From JBBRVP01 sp038246785 (lineage in GTDB: Bacteria; Actinomycetota; Actinomycetes; Jiangellales; Jiangellaceae): 64,000 bases of DNA. The DNA lies in NCBI GenBank assembly GCA_038246785.1, contig JBBRVP010000010.1:24474-88473 (forward strand), in the 5' to 3' direction. Of the stretch, positions 8,015 through 16,431 are shown in pieces. Positions within the stretch are counted from its first letter, which is position 1. Each line of letters begins with the position of its first letter. Below the pieces are notes generated by a model, which had not been told where the DNA came from, did no database searches, and saw only the letters and a program-made list of their open reading frames with translations. The translations under genes were made by a program, and so were the position numbers.

Positions 8015-9039
8015 AGCTCGACGCCGAGCAGCACCGGCTCGGTGACGAGCGTGATCCCGAACCGCGCGCGCACGCGGTCGCGCACCTCGCGGGCCAGCGC
8101 GAGCAGGTCCTCAGCCGTGGCGGCGCCACGGTTGGTGAGGGCGAGCACGTGCTTGCCGGACAGGGCGACGCGGCCTCCAGGGCCGCGATGCCCGCGCGCG
8201 AGGCCTGCCTGCTCGATGAGCCAGGCGGCGCTCGTCTTGACCCGTCCATCCGGCTGCGGCCAGGCCGGTGCCCCGGCAGGGAGCGCCGCCGCCTCGACGA
8301 GCGGGTTGGTGAAGAAGGAGCCGGCGCTCCAGGTGTCGTGGTCGGCGGGGTCGAGCACCATGCCCTTGCCGCGGCGCAGGTCGAGGACGGCCCGCCGTAC
8401 GTCGCCCAACAGGGCCCGCTCCCCAGGTGGCGTGCCGAGCGTCCGGGCGAGCTCGGCGTAGCGGATCGGCGCGGACAGCCGGCCGCGGGCCAGCTGGAAG
8501 CTCACGTCGAGCACGACCCATCGGTCGCTGCCCCTGAACCGGCTGGACCGGTAGCCGAAGCCGCACTCGGCGTTGGAGAAGGTGCGGACGCGCGACTCGC
8601 TCCGGTCCCAGGCGCGGACGCCGACGAGAGTCTGGGAGACCTCCTCGCCGTACGCTCCGACGTTCTGCAGGGGCGTCGCGCCGACCAGGCCGGGGATGCC
8701 GGACAGCGCTTCGACGCCCGACCAGCCCTCGTGGACCGTACGGGCGACCAGCTCATCCCACGGCTCGCCGGCGGCGACCCGCACGACGACCCCGGCGGTG
8801 CCGTCCACGCGCTGCACTGAGCTCCCGCGGGTGGCGATGAGGACGACCGTGCCGCGGAAGCCGTCGTCGGCGGCCAGCACGTTGCTCCCACCGCCGAGCA
8901 CGAGCAGCGGCTCGCCCCCGGCGTCGGCGGCTCGGACGGCGTCGATCAGCTCGGCCTTCGTCGCGACCCGGACCAGCCGGTCGACCGGTCCGCCGAGCCG
9001 TAGCGTCGTGAGGTCGGCCAGCCGCAGAGCGCCGCTCAC
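8011..9039 (-). CDS. murB: UDP-N-acetylenolpyruvoylglucosamine reductase
   Basis: MurB reduces UDP-GlcNAc-enolpyruvate to UDP-MurNAc in peptidoglycan synthesis, using FAD and NADPH. The 342-residue product has the FAD-binding PLLVLGGGSNVLAAD motif (about residues 44-58), the GIPGLVGATPLQNVGAYG loop, GYRSSRF, the catalytic serine motif SAGSFFTNP and the C-terminal LVTEPVLLG. It overlaps the hadB-like gene upstream and the EEP gene downstream by 4 nt each, so all belong to one transcript with hadA and probably rpmG. Confidence 0.96.
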   Translation of the reverse strand: MSGALRLADLTTLRLGGPVDRLVRVATKAELIDAVRAADAGGEPLLVLGGGSNVLAADDGFRGTVVLIATRGSSVQRVDGTAGVVVRVAAGEPWDELVARTVHEGWSGVEALSGIPGLVGATPLQNVGAYGEEVSQTLVGVRAWDRSESRVRTFSNAECGFGYRSSRFRGSDRWVVLDVSFQLARGRLSAPIRYAELARTLGTPPGERALLGDVRRAVLDLRRGKGMVLDPADHDTWSAGSFFTNPLVEAAALPAGAPAWPQPDGRVKTSAAWLIEQAGLARGHRGPGGRVALSGKHVLALTNRGAATAEDLLALAREVRDRVRARFGITLVTEPVLLGVEL

Positions 9040-9455
9040 GCCGGGCGGACGACCGCGCGGGCTCGGCCGAGCACGGAGGTCCCGGCGCTGGTCACCGTGA
9101 GGTCGACGTCGACCAGCCCGTCGTCGCGGACGGCGGCGACCCGGCCGGACACCGAGACCGTCGCCCCCTGCGCATCGTCAGGGACGACGACCGGGCGGGT
9201 GAAGCGGACCCCGAACTCGACCACGGCACCGGGGTCGCGGGTCCACTCGGTCAGCAGCCGCCCGGCGAGCGCCATGGTGAGCATGCCGTGGGCCACCACG
9301 TTGGGCAGCCCGACCTCGCGGGCGGCACGCTCGCTCCAGTGGATGGGGTTGAAGTCTCCGGACGCGCCGGCGTAGCGCACGAGGTCGGCCCGGGTGACGG
9401 TCACTTCGAGCGGGCCGAGCACCGTGTCGACCTGGGGGCCGACCTCGAGGCTCAC
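9036..9455 (-). CDS. hadB: MaoC-like (R)-hydratase, catalytic HadB-type subunit
   Basis: This 139-residue single hot-dog protein has the hydratase-2 motif YAGASGDFNPIHWSE, with the catalytic Asp and His, followed by VVAHGML. In mycobacteria HadB is the catalytic partner of HadA or HadC in the 3-hydroxyacyl-ACP dehydratase of FAS-II. Here it overlaps hadA and murB by 4 nt each. No hadC follows. Its role as an acyl-ACP or acyl-CoA dehydratase is inferred from synteny; the true substrate is unknown. Confidence 0.85.
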   Translation of the reverse strand: MSLEVGPQVDTVLGPLEVTVTRADLVRYAGASGDFNPIHWSERAAREVGLPNVVAHGMLTMALAGRLLTEWTRDPGAVVEFGVRFTRPVVVPDDAQGATVSVSGRVAAVRDDGLVDVDLTVTSAGTSVLGRARAVVRPA

Positions 9456-9907
9456 CGGTCGGCCTCGGGCGCGCGGGCGACCAGCGTGCTCGTGGCGCTG
9501 AGGACGGGCTCGCCCTCGTCGGTGGCCAGCTCGCAGCGCACACTGAGGATGTCGTTGCCGGCGGCGCTGCGGATGGCGTCGATGGTGGCGATGGTGTGCA
9601 GGCGGTCGCCGGCGTGCACCGGGCGGGCGTAGCTGAACCGCTGGTCGCCGTGCACGACCCGGCTGTAGTCGAGCCCAAGCTCCGGGTCAGCGATGATCGC
9701 GTCGAGGCCGCGGAACGCGGCGATCACGGCGAACGTTGGCGGCGCCACCACGTCGGGGTGGCCCAGCGCGCGGGCGGCGTCGGCGTCGCGGCAGGCAGGA
9801 CTCGGCTCGCCGATGGCGTCGGCGAACTCTCGGATCTTCTCCCGGGCGACTTCGTACGCCGGCGTGGCCGGGTAGCGGCGTCCGACGTAGGACGGGTCCA
9901 GCGCCAT
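9452..9907 (-). CDS. hadA: MaoC-like dehydratase, HadA-type structural subunit
   Basis: The 151-residue hot-dog protein has the N-terminal form typical of HadA (YVGRRYPATPAYEVAREKIREFA...). It lacks the D-x4-H catalytic motif present in its partner, which matches HadA as the substrate-binding, non-catalytic half of a heterodimer. It overlaps hadB (ATGA-type) and follows rpmG by 10 bp, the rpmG-hadA-hadB order known from mycobacteria. The heterodimer is inferred from the gene pair and the missing active-site residues. Confidence 0.85.
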   Translation of the reverse strand: MALDPSYVGRRYPATPAYEVAREKIREFADAIGEPSPACRDADAARALGHPDVVAPPTFAVIAAFRGLDAIIADPELGLDYSRVVHGDQRFSYARPVHAGDRLHTIATIDAIRSAAGNDILSVRCELATDEGEPVLSATSTLVARAPEADR

Positions 9908-9917
9908 CAGGGCGGCG

Positions 9918-10088
9918 TCAGCGGGTCTCGCGGTGGACGGTGTGCCGACGCTCGCGTGGGCAGTACTTCTTCAGCTCGAGCCGGTCGGGGTTGTTGCGCC
10001 GGTTCTTCTTCGTGATGTAGTTGCGCTCCTTGCACTCCGTGCAGGCCAGAGTGACCTTGGGGCGGATCTCAGTGCTCTTGGCGGCCAC
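9918..10088 (-). CDS. rpmG: 50S ribosomal protein L33
   Basis: This 56-residue protein reads [19 protein letters not shown], then [20 protein letters not shown] and [17 protein letters not shown], a clear L33. It keeps a cysteine in CTEC and one in KYCP, so only two of the four zinc-ribbon cysteines remain in CxxC form; this is a partly zinc-free (C-) type variant. GTG is the start. It lies between tRNA-Met and hadA on the minus strand. Confidence 0.95.
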   Translation of the reverse strand: MAAKSTEIRPKVTLACTECKERNYITKKNRRNNPDRLELKKYCPRERRHTVHRETR

Positions 10089-10155
10089 GGGAGCCTCTCC
10101 TCGGAGTGCTGGGGCAGGGCGGGCGTTCTTCGGTCGTGCGGGCGGTCGACATCGG

Positions 10156-10229
10156 TAGCGGGGGCGGGACTCGAACCCGCGACACAGCGATTATGAGCCG
10201 CTTGCTCTGACCACCTGAGCTACCCCGCC
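10156..10229 (-). tRNA. tRNA-Met (CAT anticodon, elongator type)
   Basis: The minus strand folds as a 74-nt tRNA with acceptor GGCGGGG/CCCCGCT, D-arm AGCTCAGGTGGTCAGAGC, anticodon loop CTCATAA and T-arm GCGGG-TTCGAGT-CCCGC, discriminator A. The first pair is G-U and standard rather than the C-A mismatch of an initiator, so I call it an elongator. CCA is not encoded. It is 68 bp upstream of rpmG. Confidence 0.94.
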
Positions 10230-10280
10230 GGGTTAGGCGGCCGGTCCCGTGCATCGGAGCGGGAACGGTCGCCGCGGTCG

Positions 10281-10353
10281 AGCCCCACTACGGAATCGAA
10301 CCGTAGACCTTCTCCTTACCATGGAGACGCTCTGCCGACTGAGCTAGTGGGGC
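10281..10353 (-). tRNA. tRNA-Thr (GGT anticodon)
   Basis: A 73-nt tRNA on the minus strand: acceptor GCCCCAC/GTGGGGC, D-arm TAGCTCAGTCGGCAGAGC, anticodon loop ATGGTAA, T-loop GTTCGATTC and discriminator T. CCA is not encoded. It sits between tRNA-Tyr and tRNA-Met, a cluster usual next to rpmG in actinobacteria. Confidence 0.95.
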
Positions 10354-10402
10354 CAGCAGCGAGGGCCGAGGATACACGGCCGGTCGGGCCCCCCACGCGT
10401 CG

Positions 10403-10437
10403 ACGAGGGGCGCCAGGAGCGCTCCCCGCCCCCTCGT
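10403..10437. terminator. Possible hairpin between tRNA-Tyr and tRNA-Thr
   Basis: ACGAGGGGCG at 10403 can pair with CGCCCCCTCGT at 10427-10437, leaving one bulged C. No T-tract follows, as is usual in high-GC genomes. It could end the tRNA-Tyr transcript or be an RNA-processing structure. Confidence 0.3.
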
Positions 10438-10456
10438 GGATCCGGCGGCAGATGCA

Positions 10457-10484
10457 GGGGTGGGTGGGTGGGTGGGTGGGTGGG
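10457..10484. repeat. (TGGG)n tract with seven G-runs, G-quadruplex former
   Basis: Seven runs of three or four G separated by single T residues fill 10457-10484 on the plus strand and end directly at the discriminator base of tRNA-Tyr (10485). Single-nucleotide loops between G3 runs give very stable parallel quadruplexes in vitro. The G-rich strand is the template strand for tRNA-Tyr transcription, immediately past its 3' end. Confidence 0.9.
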
Positions 10485-10566
10485 TGGCAGGTGCAGGATT
10501 CGAACCTGCGAAGGCTGTGCCGGCTGATTTACAGTCAGCTCCCTTTGGCCGCTCGGGCAACCTGCC
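10485..10566 (-). tRNA. tRNA-Tyr (GTA anticodon)
   Basis: An 82-nt class II tRNA on the minus strand with acceptor GGCAGGT/ACCTGCC, D-arm TGCCCGAGCGGCCAAAGG, anticodon stem CTGA-CTGTAAA-TCAG (GTA), a long variable arm and T-loop GTTCGAATC; discriminator A. The long variable arm is expected for bacterial tRNA-Tyr. CCA is not encoded. Confidence 0.95.
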
Positions 10567-10702
10567 GGAGGTGTCCGCACCGCGCATGGGCGGCGCGACG
10601 GTTTGGCAGGATACACCGGCGGGGCCGGCCGTCCGGGCCGGTGCCGGAGCATCGGGTGAGCACGGGCCCCGTACGGGAAACCCGTCGAGGAGGGACATTG
10701 CC

Positions 10703-11197
10703 ATGGCTGCCGGGTCGTCGTTCGACATCGTCAGCAAGCTCGACCGGCAGGAGGTCGACAACGCGCTGAACCAGGCTGCCAAGGAGATCGGGCAGCGCTT
10801 CGACTTCCGCGGCACCGACGCCTCGATCCGGTGGTCGGGCGACACCGGCGTCGAGATCGTCGCGAGCTCCGAGGAGCGCGCCCGCGCCGTGCTCGACGTG
10901 TTCAAGGACAAGCTGGTCAAGCGCGGCGTCTCGCTCAAGGCCCTGGACGCGGGCGAGCCGCGGGCCTCGGGCAAGACGTTCCACGTCTCCTCCTCGCTCA
11001 AGGAGGGCATCGACCAGGAGGCCGCCCGCACCATTACCAAGATCATCCGCGATGAGGGCCCCAAGGGGGTCCAGGCTCAGGTGCAGGGCGAGCAGGTGCG
11101 GGTCACCGGCAAGAAGCGCGACGACCTGCAGGCCGTCATCGCCCTGCTGAAGGGCAAGGACCTCCAGGTCGCCCTGCAGTTCACCAACTACCGCTGA
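10703..11197 (+). CDS. yajQ: YajQ-family nucleotide-binding protein
   Basis: The 164-residue protein matches YajQ from [20 protein letters not shown] to the terminal [11 protein letters not shown]. YajQ has two ferredoxin-like domains; a Xanthomonas/Pseudomonas member binds cyclic di-GMP and a transcription factor, but a function in actinobacteria is not established. GAGGAGG about 10 nt upstream fixes the ATG. It diverges from tRNA-Tyr and converges on htpX. A GGDEF protein is encoded elsewhere in the window (47708-49378), but no link is shown. Confidence 0.95.
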   Translation: MAAGSSFDIVSKLDRQEVDNALNQAAKEIGQRFDFRGTDASIRWSGDTGVEIVASSEERARAVLDVFKDKLVKRGVSLKALDAGEPRASGKTFHVSSSLKEGIDQEAARTITKIIRDEGPKGVQAQVQGEQVRVTGKKRDDLQAVIALLKGKDLQVALQFTNYR

Positions 11198-11218
11198 GGT
11201 CCGGCGGCGGATCAGCGG

Positions 11219-11300
11219 CGCCTTGGCGACCCGTACTCCCCCTTCCCGCCTCCTGCAGGACGCGGGAACGGGGAGTTGATCACGTTAACGTGATCAACTC
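11219..11300. repeat. Dual-hairpin intergenic repeat, copy A (likely bidirectional terminator)
   Basis: The element fills the gap between convergent yajQ and htpX. Part 1 is a stem, ACTCCCCCTTCCCGC paired with GCGGGAACGGGGAGT around the palindromic loop TCCTGCAGGA, with one C-C mismatch. Part 2 (11273-11300) is a perfect 28-bp palindrome with half-site GAGTTGATCACGTT. GGGGAGT belongs to both, so the two folds exclude each other. A second copy lies at 63772-63855. Termination is inferred from position. Confidence 0.85.
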
Positions 11301-11306
11301 GGGGGG

Positions 11307-12167
11307 TCAGCGGCGGTAGCCGGCCATCGCCTCGAGGCGGGCGATCCGGTCGGCCATCGGCGGGTGAGTGGCGAACAGCTTCGACACCGACCCCGGGCGG
11401 AACGGGTTGGCGATCATCATGTGGCTGGCGTCGACGAGCCGCGGCTCCGGGGGCAGCGGGAGCCGACGGGTGCCGAGCTCGAGCTTGCGCAGGGCGGCGG
11501 CCAGCGCGAGCGGGTCTCCGGTCAGCCGGGCGCCGTCCTGGTCGGCGTCGTACTCCCGGGTGCGGCTGATCGCCATCTGCACCACGCCGGCGGCCAGCGG
11601 GCCGAGCAACAGCAGGAGCAGGGCGGCCAGCGGGTTCGGGGCGTCGTCGTCCCCGCCGCCGAAGAACAGCGCGAACTGGGCGAGGAAGGTGATCGCCGCC
11701 GCGAGCGCGCCGGCGACCGAGGCGGTGAGGATGTCGCGGTTGTAGACGTGCATGAGCTCGTGGCCGAGCACCCCGCGTAGCTCACGCTCGTCGAGCAACC
11801 CGAGGATGCCCTCGGTGCAGCACACCGCCGCGTTCGCCGGGTTACGGCCGGTCGCGAAGGCATTGGGCGCGGGCGTCGGGGAGACGTACAGCTGCGGCAT
11901 CGGCTGGCGAGCGCTGGTCGACAGCTCGCGCACCACGCGGTACATCACCGGCTGCTCCGGCTCGCTCACCGGATAGGCGCGCATCGCGCGCAGCGCCAGC
12001 TTGTCGGAGTTCCAGTAGGCGAACGCGTTCATGAGCAGCGCCAGCCCCACGCTGATCGCGATGGCGGTGCCGCTGCCGCCGAACAGCCACGAGCCCACCA
12101 CTACGACGAGCGCGGACAGCCCGCCCAGCAGCAGGGCCGTCTTGACCCCGTTGTAGGAGCTGCGCAC
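11307..12167 (-). CDS. htpX: Membrane zinc metalloprotease HtpX
   Basis: HtpX is an M48 protease of the plasma membrane that degrades damaged membrane proteins. The 286-residue product has two N-terminal membrane segments, the zinc motif [10 protein letters not shown] (HExxH, near residue 138), two more hydrophobic segments and the third ligand region EYDAD. I start at the second GTG (12167) because GGAGG lies 6 nt before it; longer readings have no such site. In M. tuberculosis htpX lies next to a polyprenyl diphosphate synthase and menJ, as it does broadly here. Confidence 0.95.
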   Translation of the reverse strand: MRSSYNGVKTALLLGGLSALVVVVGSWLFGGSGTAIAISVGLALLMNAFAYWNSDKLALRAMRAYPVSEPEQPVMYRVVRELSTSARQPMPQLYVSPTPAPNAFATGRNPANAAVCCTEGILGLLDERELRGVLGHELMHVYNRDILTASVAGALAAAITFLAQFALFFGGGDDDAPNPLAALLLLLLGPLAAGVVQMAISRTREYDADQDGARLTGDPLALAAALRKLELGTRRLPLPPEPRLVDASHMMIANPFRPGSVSKLFATHPPMADRIARLEAMAGYRR

Positions 12168-12356
12168 CCTCACCCTCCGTGCCGTGGTGACCGCCCGGCC
12201 GAACGCCGGGCATCCCGTCGTCGGTCCAACGGCACAGCCTCCCGCGCGCGTTCCCGTGTCGCACGTCACGCCGCGGGGCGGATGGCGCGGTGCTCGGAGG
12301 CGTTGCGGGGGATACTGGACCCGTACGAAACCTCCGGCGCAGGGAGCGCGACCGCA

Positions 12357-14207
12357 GTGGGCAAGCCCGTCGAGCAGGTCGACCGCGTCATCATCCGAGT
12401 GGCAGGAGACTCCGGCGACGGCATGCAACTCACCGGCGACCGGTTCACCGCCGAGACCGCATCGTTCGGCAATGACCTGTCGACGCTGCCCAGCTTCCCC
12501 GCGGAGATCCGGGCTCCGGCCGGCACGCTGCCCGGCGTCAGCAGCTTCCAGCTCCACTTCGCCGACCACGACATCCTCACCCCGGGCGACGCTCCCGGGG
12601 TGCTGGTGGCGATGAACCCGGCGGCCCTCAAGGCCAACGTGGCCGATCTGGCGCGCGGAGCCACACTCATCGTCGACACCCACGACTTCACCAAGCGCAA
12701 CCTGGCGAAGGTCGGGTACGACTCCAACCCGCTCGACGACGGCTCGCTGCAGGACTTCCACGTCCACGCGCTCGACCTCTCCGGCCTGACCCTCGCGGCC
12801 GTCGAGGGCCTCGGGCTCAGCCGCAAGGAGGCGTCGCGGGCCAAGAACATGTTCGCCCTCGGGCTGCTGTCCTGGATGTACGGTCGCCCCACCGCCGGCA
12901 CCGAGCGGTTCCTCGAGGAGCGCTTCGCGCGGCTCCCGGCCGTCCGCGACGCCAACCTGGCAGCCTTCCGGGCCGGCTGGAACTTCGGCGAGACGACCGA
13001 GGACTTCGCGGTGTCCTACGAGGTGCCGCCGGCCGACCTGCCGGCGGGCACCTACCGCAACATCACCGGCAACCTGGCGCTGTCCTACGGGCTGATCGCG
13101 GCCGCGCACCGCAGCGGGCTGCCGCTCTTCCTCGGCTCCTACCCGATCACCCCGGCGAGCGACGTGCTGCACGAGTTGAGCCGCCAGAAGGCGTTCGGCG
13201 TGCGGACCTTCCAAGCCGAGGACGAGATCGCCGGGGTCGGGGCCGCGCTCGGCGCTGCCTTCGGCGGTGCGCTCGGGGTCACCTCGACATCGGGGCCGGG
13301 CGTGGCGCTGAAGTCCGAGATGATCGGACTGGCGGTGTCGCTCGAACTGCCGCTGATCGTGGTGGACGTCCAGCGCGGCGGCCCGTCCACCGGCCTGCCG
13401 ACCAAGACCGAACAGGCCGACCTGCTGCAGGCGATGTTCGGCCGCAACGGCGAGGCACCGGTGCCGATCGTGGCACCGAAGTCACCGTCGGACTGCTTCG
13501 ACGCGGCGCTCGAGGCCGCGCGCATCGCGGTCGACTACCGGACACCGGTGTTCCTGCTCTCCGACGGCTACCTCGCCAACGGCTCGGAGCCCTGGCGGAT
13601 CCCCGACGTCGCCGGCCTGCCGAGCATCGATCCTCGCTTCGCCACGGCTCCCGACGGCGCCGACAGCGCCGCCGGGCCGTTCCTGCCGTACGCCCGCGAT
13701 ACGCGCACGCTGGCCCGCCCGTGGGCAGTGCCCGGCACGCCCGGCCTGGAGCACCGGGTCGGCGGCATCGAGAAGGCAGACGGCACGGGGGTGATCTCCT
13801 ACGACCCGGCCAACCACGACTTCATGGTCCGCACCCGACAGGCCAAGGTCGACGGCATCGACGTGCCTCCAGTGGACCTCGACGACCCGTCGGGCCGGGC
13901 GCGCGTGCTGGTGCTCGGCTGGGGGTCGACCTACGGCCCGATCGGGGCCGCGGTCCGCCGGGTCCGCCGGGATGGCCATCCGGTGGCGCGGGCACACCTG
14001 CGGCACCTCAACCCGTTCCCGTCCGACCTGGGCGAGGTCCTCGGCAGGTACGACCGCGTCCTGGTCCCGGAGATGAACCTCGGCCAGCTCGCCCTGCTGC
14101 TGCGCGCGCGCTACCTCGTCGACATCGTGGGCTACAACCGCGTCCGCGGCGTGCCGTTCAGCGTCTCGGAGCTCGCCGATGTGATCGAGGAGGTCATCCC
14201 GCGATGA
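12357..14207 (+). CDS. korA: 2-oxoglutarate:ferredoxin oxidoreductase, alpha (fused gamma-alpha) subunit
   Basis: KorA with KorB converts 2-oxoglutarate and CoA to succinyl-CoA and CO2, passing electrons to ferredoxin. The 616-residue protein has a gamma domain first ([17 protein letters not shown], residues 14-30, to about 190) and then the alpha domain with [13 protein letters not shown] (about 260) and [21 protein letters not shown] chose the GTG at 12357, preceded by AGGGAG 10 nt away; an ATG at 12282 would add 25 unconserved residues. The stop overlaps the korB start (ATGA). The gene diverges from htpX across about 190 bp, which must hold both promoters. Confidence 0.95.
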   Translation: MGKPVEQVDRVIIRVAGDSGDGMQLTGDRFTAETASFGNDLSTLPSFPAEIRAPAGTLPGVSSFQLHFADHDILTPGDAPGVLVAMNPAALKANVADLARGATLIVDTHDFTKRNLAKVGYDSNPLDDGSLQDFHVHALDLSGLTLAAVEGLGLSRKEASRAKNMFALGLLSWMYGRPTAGTERFLEERFARLPAVRDANLAAFRAGWNFGETTEDFAVSYEVPPADLPAGTYRNITGNLALSYGLIAAAHRSGLPLFLGSYPITPASDVLHELSRQKAFGVRTFQAEDEIAGVGAALGAAFGGALGVTSTSGPGVALKSEMIGLAVSLELPLIVVDVQRGGPSTGLPTKTEQADLLQAMFGRNGEAPVPIVAPKSPSDCFDAALEAARIAVDYRTPVFLLSDGYLANGSEPWRIPDVAGLPSIDPRFATAPDGADSAAGPFLPYARDTRTLARPWAVPGTPGLEHRVGGIEKADGTGVISYDPANHDFMVRTRQAKVDGIDVPPVDLDDPSGRARVLVLGWGSTYGPIGAAVRRVRRDGHPVARAHLRHLNPFPSDLGEVLGRYDRVLVPEMNLGQLALLLRARYLVDIVGYNRVRGVPFSVSELADVIEEVIPR

Positions 14208-15343
14208 CCTCCGCTGCGAAGGGCGCCGACAACGGCGCCGAGGCCGCCGGCGGTCACGCCAGCGCCCGCAACGCCAACCTGCCGCTCGCGATGCCCGGGC
14301 AGCACGGCGTGCTGACGCGTCGCGAGGACGCCGCACCGCTGACCAAGCGCGACTTCACGTCCGACCAGGAGGTCCGCTGGTGCCCCGGGTGCGGCGACTA
14401 CGCCATCCTCGCCGCGGTCCAGGGGTTCCTGCCCGAGCTCGGCCTTCGGCGGGAGAACCTCGTCTTCGTGTCCGGGATCGGTTGCTCGAGCCGCTTTCCC
14501 TACTACCTGCAGACCTACGGGATGCACTCGATCCACGGCCGCGCACCGGCCATCGCGACCGGGCTGGCCGCCTCGCGCCCCGATCTGTCGGTCTGGGTGG
14601 TCACCGGCGACGGGGACGCCCTCTCGATCGGTGGCAACCACCTCATCCACGCGCTGCGCCGCAACATCAACCTGACCATCCTGCTGTTTAATAACCGGAT
14701 CTACGGGCTCACCAAGGGGCAGTACTCCCCCACGTCCGAGCTCGGCAAGGTCACCAAGTCGACGCCGATGGGCTCGCTAGACCGGCCCTTCGACCCCGTG
14801 TCGGTGGCGCTCGGGGCGGAGGCGACGTTCGTCGCGCGCACGATCGACTCCGACCGGGCCCACCTCACATCGGTGCTGCGAGCGGCCGCCGCCCACCGCG
14901 GCACGTCGCTGGTCGAGATCTACCAGAACTGCAACATCTTCAACGACGGCGCCTTCGAGCTGCTCAAGGATCCCGGCACGCGCGACGAGGCGCTCATCCG
15001 GCTCGAGCACGGCCGGCCCATCCGCGCCGGCGTGGGACTCGCGCAGGGTATCGTCCGCGACCCGACGAGCGGATCCCTGTCGCTGGCCGACGTGTCCGAG
15101 GTGGGGGCAGAGCGGGTGGTCGTGCATGACGCACATGCGGCGAACCCGTCCGGCGCGTTCGCCCTCGCGCGGATGTCGCCGCCGGGGACGCTGGCCCACA
15201 CCGCGATCGGCATCTTCCGCGACGTCGAGATGCCGACCTATGACGACCTGATGGCCGCGCAGCTCGATCGGGCGCGCGAGCAGTCGGGGCCGGGCGACCT
15301 CGTCGCGTTGCTGCGCGGCCGCGACACCTGGGTCGTCGGCTGA
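14204..15343 (+). CDS. korB: 2-oxoglutarate:ferredoxin oxidoreductase, beta subunit
   Basis: KorB binds thiamine diphosphate and one [4Fe-4S] cluster. The 379-residue product has WCPGCGDYAIL (about residues 60-70), GIGCSSRFPYY, the ThDP motif GDGDALSIGGNH (about 135) and a further cysteine in NCNIFND. So the four candidate cluster cysteines (CPGC, GCSS, NCN) are all present. An N-terminal extension of about 45 residues is not conserved. It is translationally coupled to korA. The ferredoxin partner is not in the window. Confidence 0.95.
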   Translation: MTSAAKGADNGAEAAGGHASARNANLPLAMPGQHGVLTRREDAAPLTKRDFTSDQEVRWCPGCGDYAILAAVQGFLPELGLRRENLVFVSGIGCSSRFPYYLQTYGMHSIHGRAPAIATGLAASRPDLSVWVVTGDGDALSIGGNHLIHALRRNINLTILLFNNRIYGLTKGQYSPTSELGKVTKSTPMGSLDRPFDPVSVALGAEATFVARTIDSDRAHLTSVLRAAAAHRGTSLVEIYQNCNIFNDGAFELLKDPGTRDEALIRLEHGRPIRAGVGLAQGIVRDPTSGSLSLADVSEVGAERVVVHDAHAANPSGAFALARMSPPGTLAHTAIGIFRDVEMPTYDDLMAAQLDRAREQSGPGDLVALLRGRDTWVVG

Positions 15344-15441
15344 GCGCGGCCGGCTCGACGGACGACCGCTGCGCTCGCACGATCCGCGATCGCAGGACCC
15401 GACCCTACTGACGCGATCTCCGGCGTCCGTACGCTGCGGCC

Positions 15442-16353
15442 ATGTCCCCCCAGGGCCGCGGCACCGCCTACGCCTGGGCGGCTTACGGTCTGTGGGGGCT
15501 CTTCCCGCTGTTCTGGCCGCTGCTCGAGCCGGCGTCCGCACCGGAGATCCTCGGCCACCGCATCGTGTGGTCCCTCGTCTTCGTGGTTTCCGTGCTCGCC
15601 GTGCGCCGTCAGCTGGGGACGTTGCGCACGACCGCCCGCCGCCCGGGCACCATGCCGGCGCTCGCTGTCGCCGCCGTCACGATCGCCGTCAACTGGGGGG
15701 TCTACATCTGGAGCGTCAACAACGACCACGTCGTCGAGGCCTCGCTGGGCTACTACATCAATCCGCTGGTCACCGTGGCGCTCGGCGTGCTGGTCCTGCA
15801 CGAGCGGCTGCGCCGGTTGCAGTGGGTCGCGCTCGGCCTCGGGGCCGCAGCCGTCGGGGTGCTCACCTGGGACTACGGCCGGCCGCCGTGGATCGCGCTC
15901 GTGCTGGCCGGATCGTTCGCGACGTACGGGCTGGCCAAGAAGCGGGCCGGCGCCGGCGCGTTGCAGGGGTTGGCGATCGAGACCGCGGTGCTCTTCGTGC
16001 CGGCGGTGGGCTTCCTGCTCTGGCTCACCGCACGGGGCGACCTGACGCTCGGCGCCACGGTGTGGTGGCGCGACCTGCTCCTGCTCGGGGCGGGCGTGGT
16101 CACCGCGGTGCCGCTGCTGTTCTTCGGCGCTGCCGCGACGCGGGTGCCGCTGACCACGCTCGGCCTCGTGCAGTACGCCACGCCCACGATCCAGCTGCTC
16201 ATCGGCGTGGCGGTCTACCACGAGCCGATGCCCCCGGCCCGGCTTGCCGGCTTCGCGATTGTGTGGCTGGCGCTGGCCGTGTTCAGCTACGACGCGCTGG
16301 CCCAGCGGCGTCGGCGGCTGCAGCCGTCCGCAGCGGACCCGGTCGGTGCCTAG
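15442..16353 (+). CDS. rarD: EamA-family transporter RarD
   Basis: The 303-residue protein has about ten hydrophobic segments in two EamA repeats and the RarD hallmarks GTAYAWAAYGLWGLFPLFWP at the N-terminus and HRIVWSL. RarD members are inner-membrane drug/metabolite transporters; E. coli RarD was named from a chloramphenicol-sensitivity phenotype and its substrate is unknown. It follows korB by 98 bp. The start is the first ATG before the conserved N-terminus. Confidence 0.92.
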   Translation: MSPQGRGTAYAWAAYGLWGLFPLFWPLLEPASAPEILGHRIVWSLVFVVSVLAVRRQLGTLRTTARRPGTMPALAVAAVTIAVNWGVYIWSVNNDHVVEASLGYYINPLVTVALGVLVLHERLRRLQWVALGLGAAAVGVLTWDYGRPPWIALVLAGSFATYGLAKKRAGAGALQGLAIETAVLFVPAVGFLLWLTARGDLTLGATVWWRDLLLLGAGVVTAVPLLFFGAAATRVPLTTLGLVQYATPTIQLLIGVAVYHEPMPPARLAGFAIVWLALAVFSYDALAQRRRRLQPSAADPVGA

Positions 16354-16431
16354 GGCGTCTGGAGATCACGCGGCCCGCGACCTGGCATGCCCGGGCCGGT
16401 CGGCACCTGTCTCAGCACGGATGATAGGGCT

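Noticed and set aside
12168..12356. Additional small gene or Rex site in the htpX-korA divergent region
   Set aside because: Frames there are shadows without ribosome sites, and no GTGAAC-type dyad is present; it holds only promoter space.
12357..15343. KorAB as pyruvate:ferredoxin oxidoreductase
   Set aside because: The fused gamma-alpha plus beta two-subunit form and the sequence pattern match 2-oxoglutarate (Kor) enzymes of actinobacteria; nothing points to pyruvate specificity.
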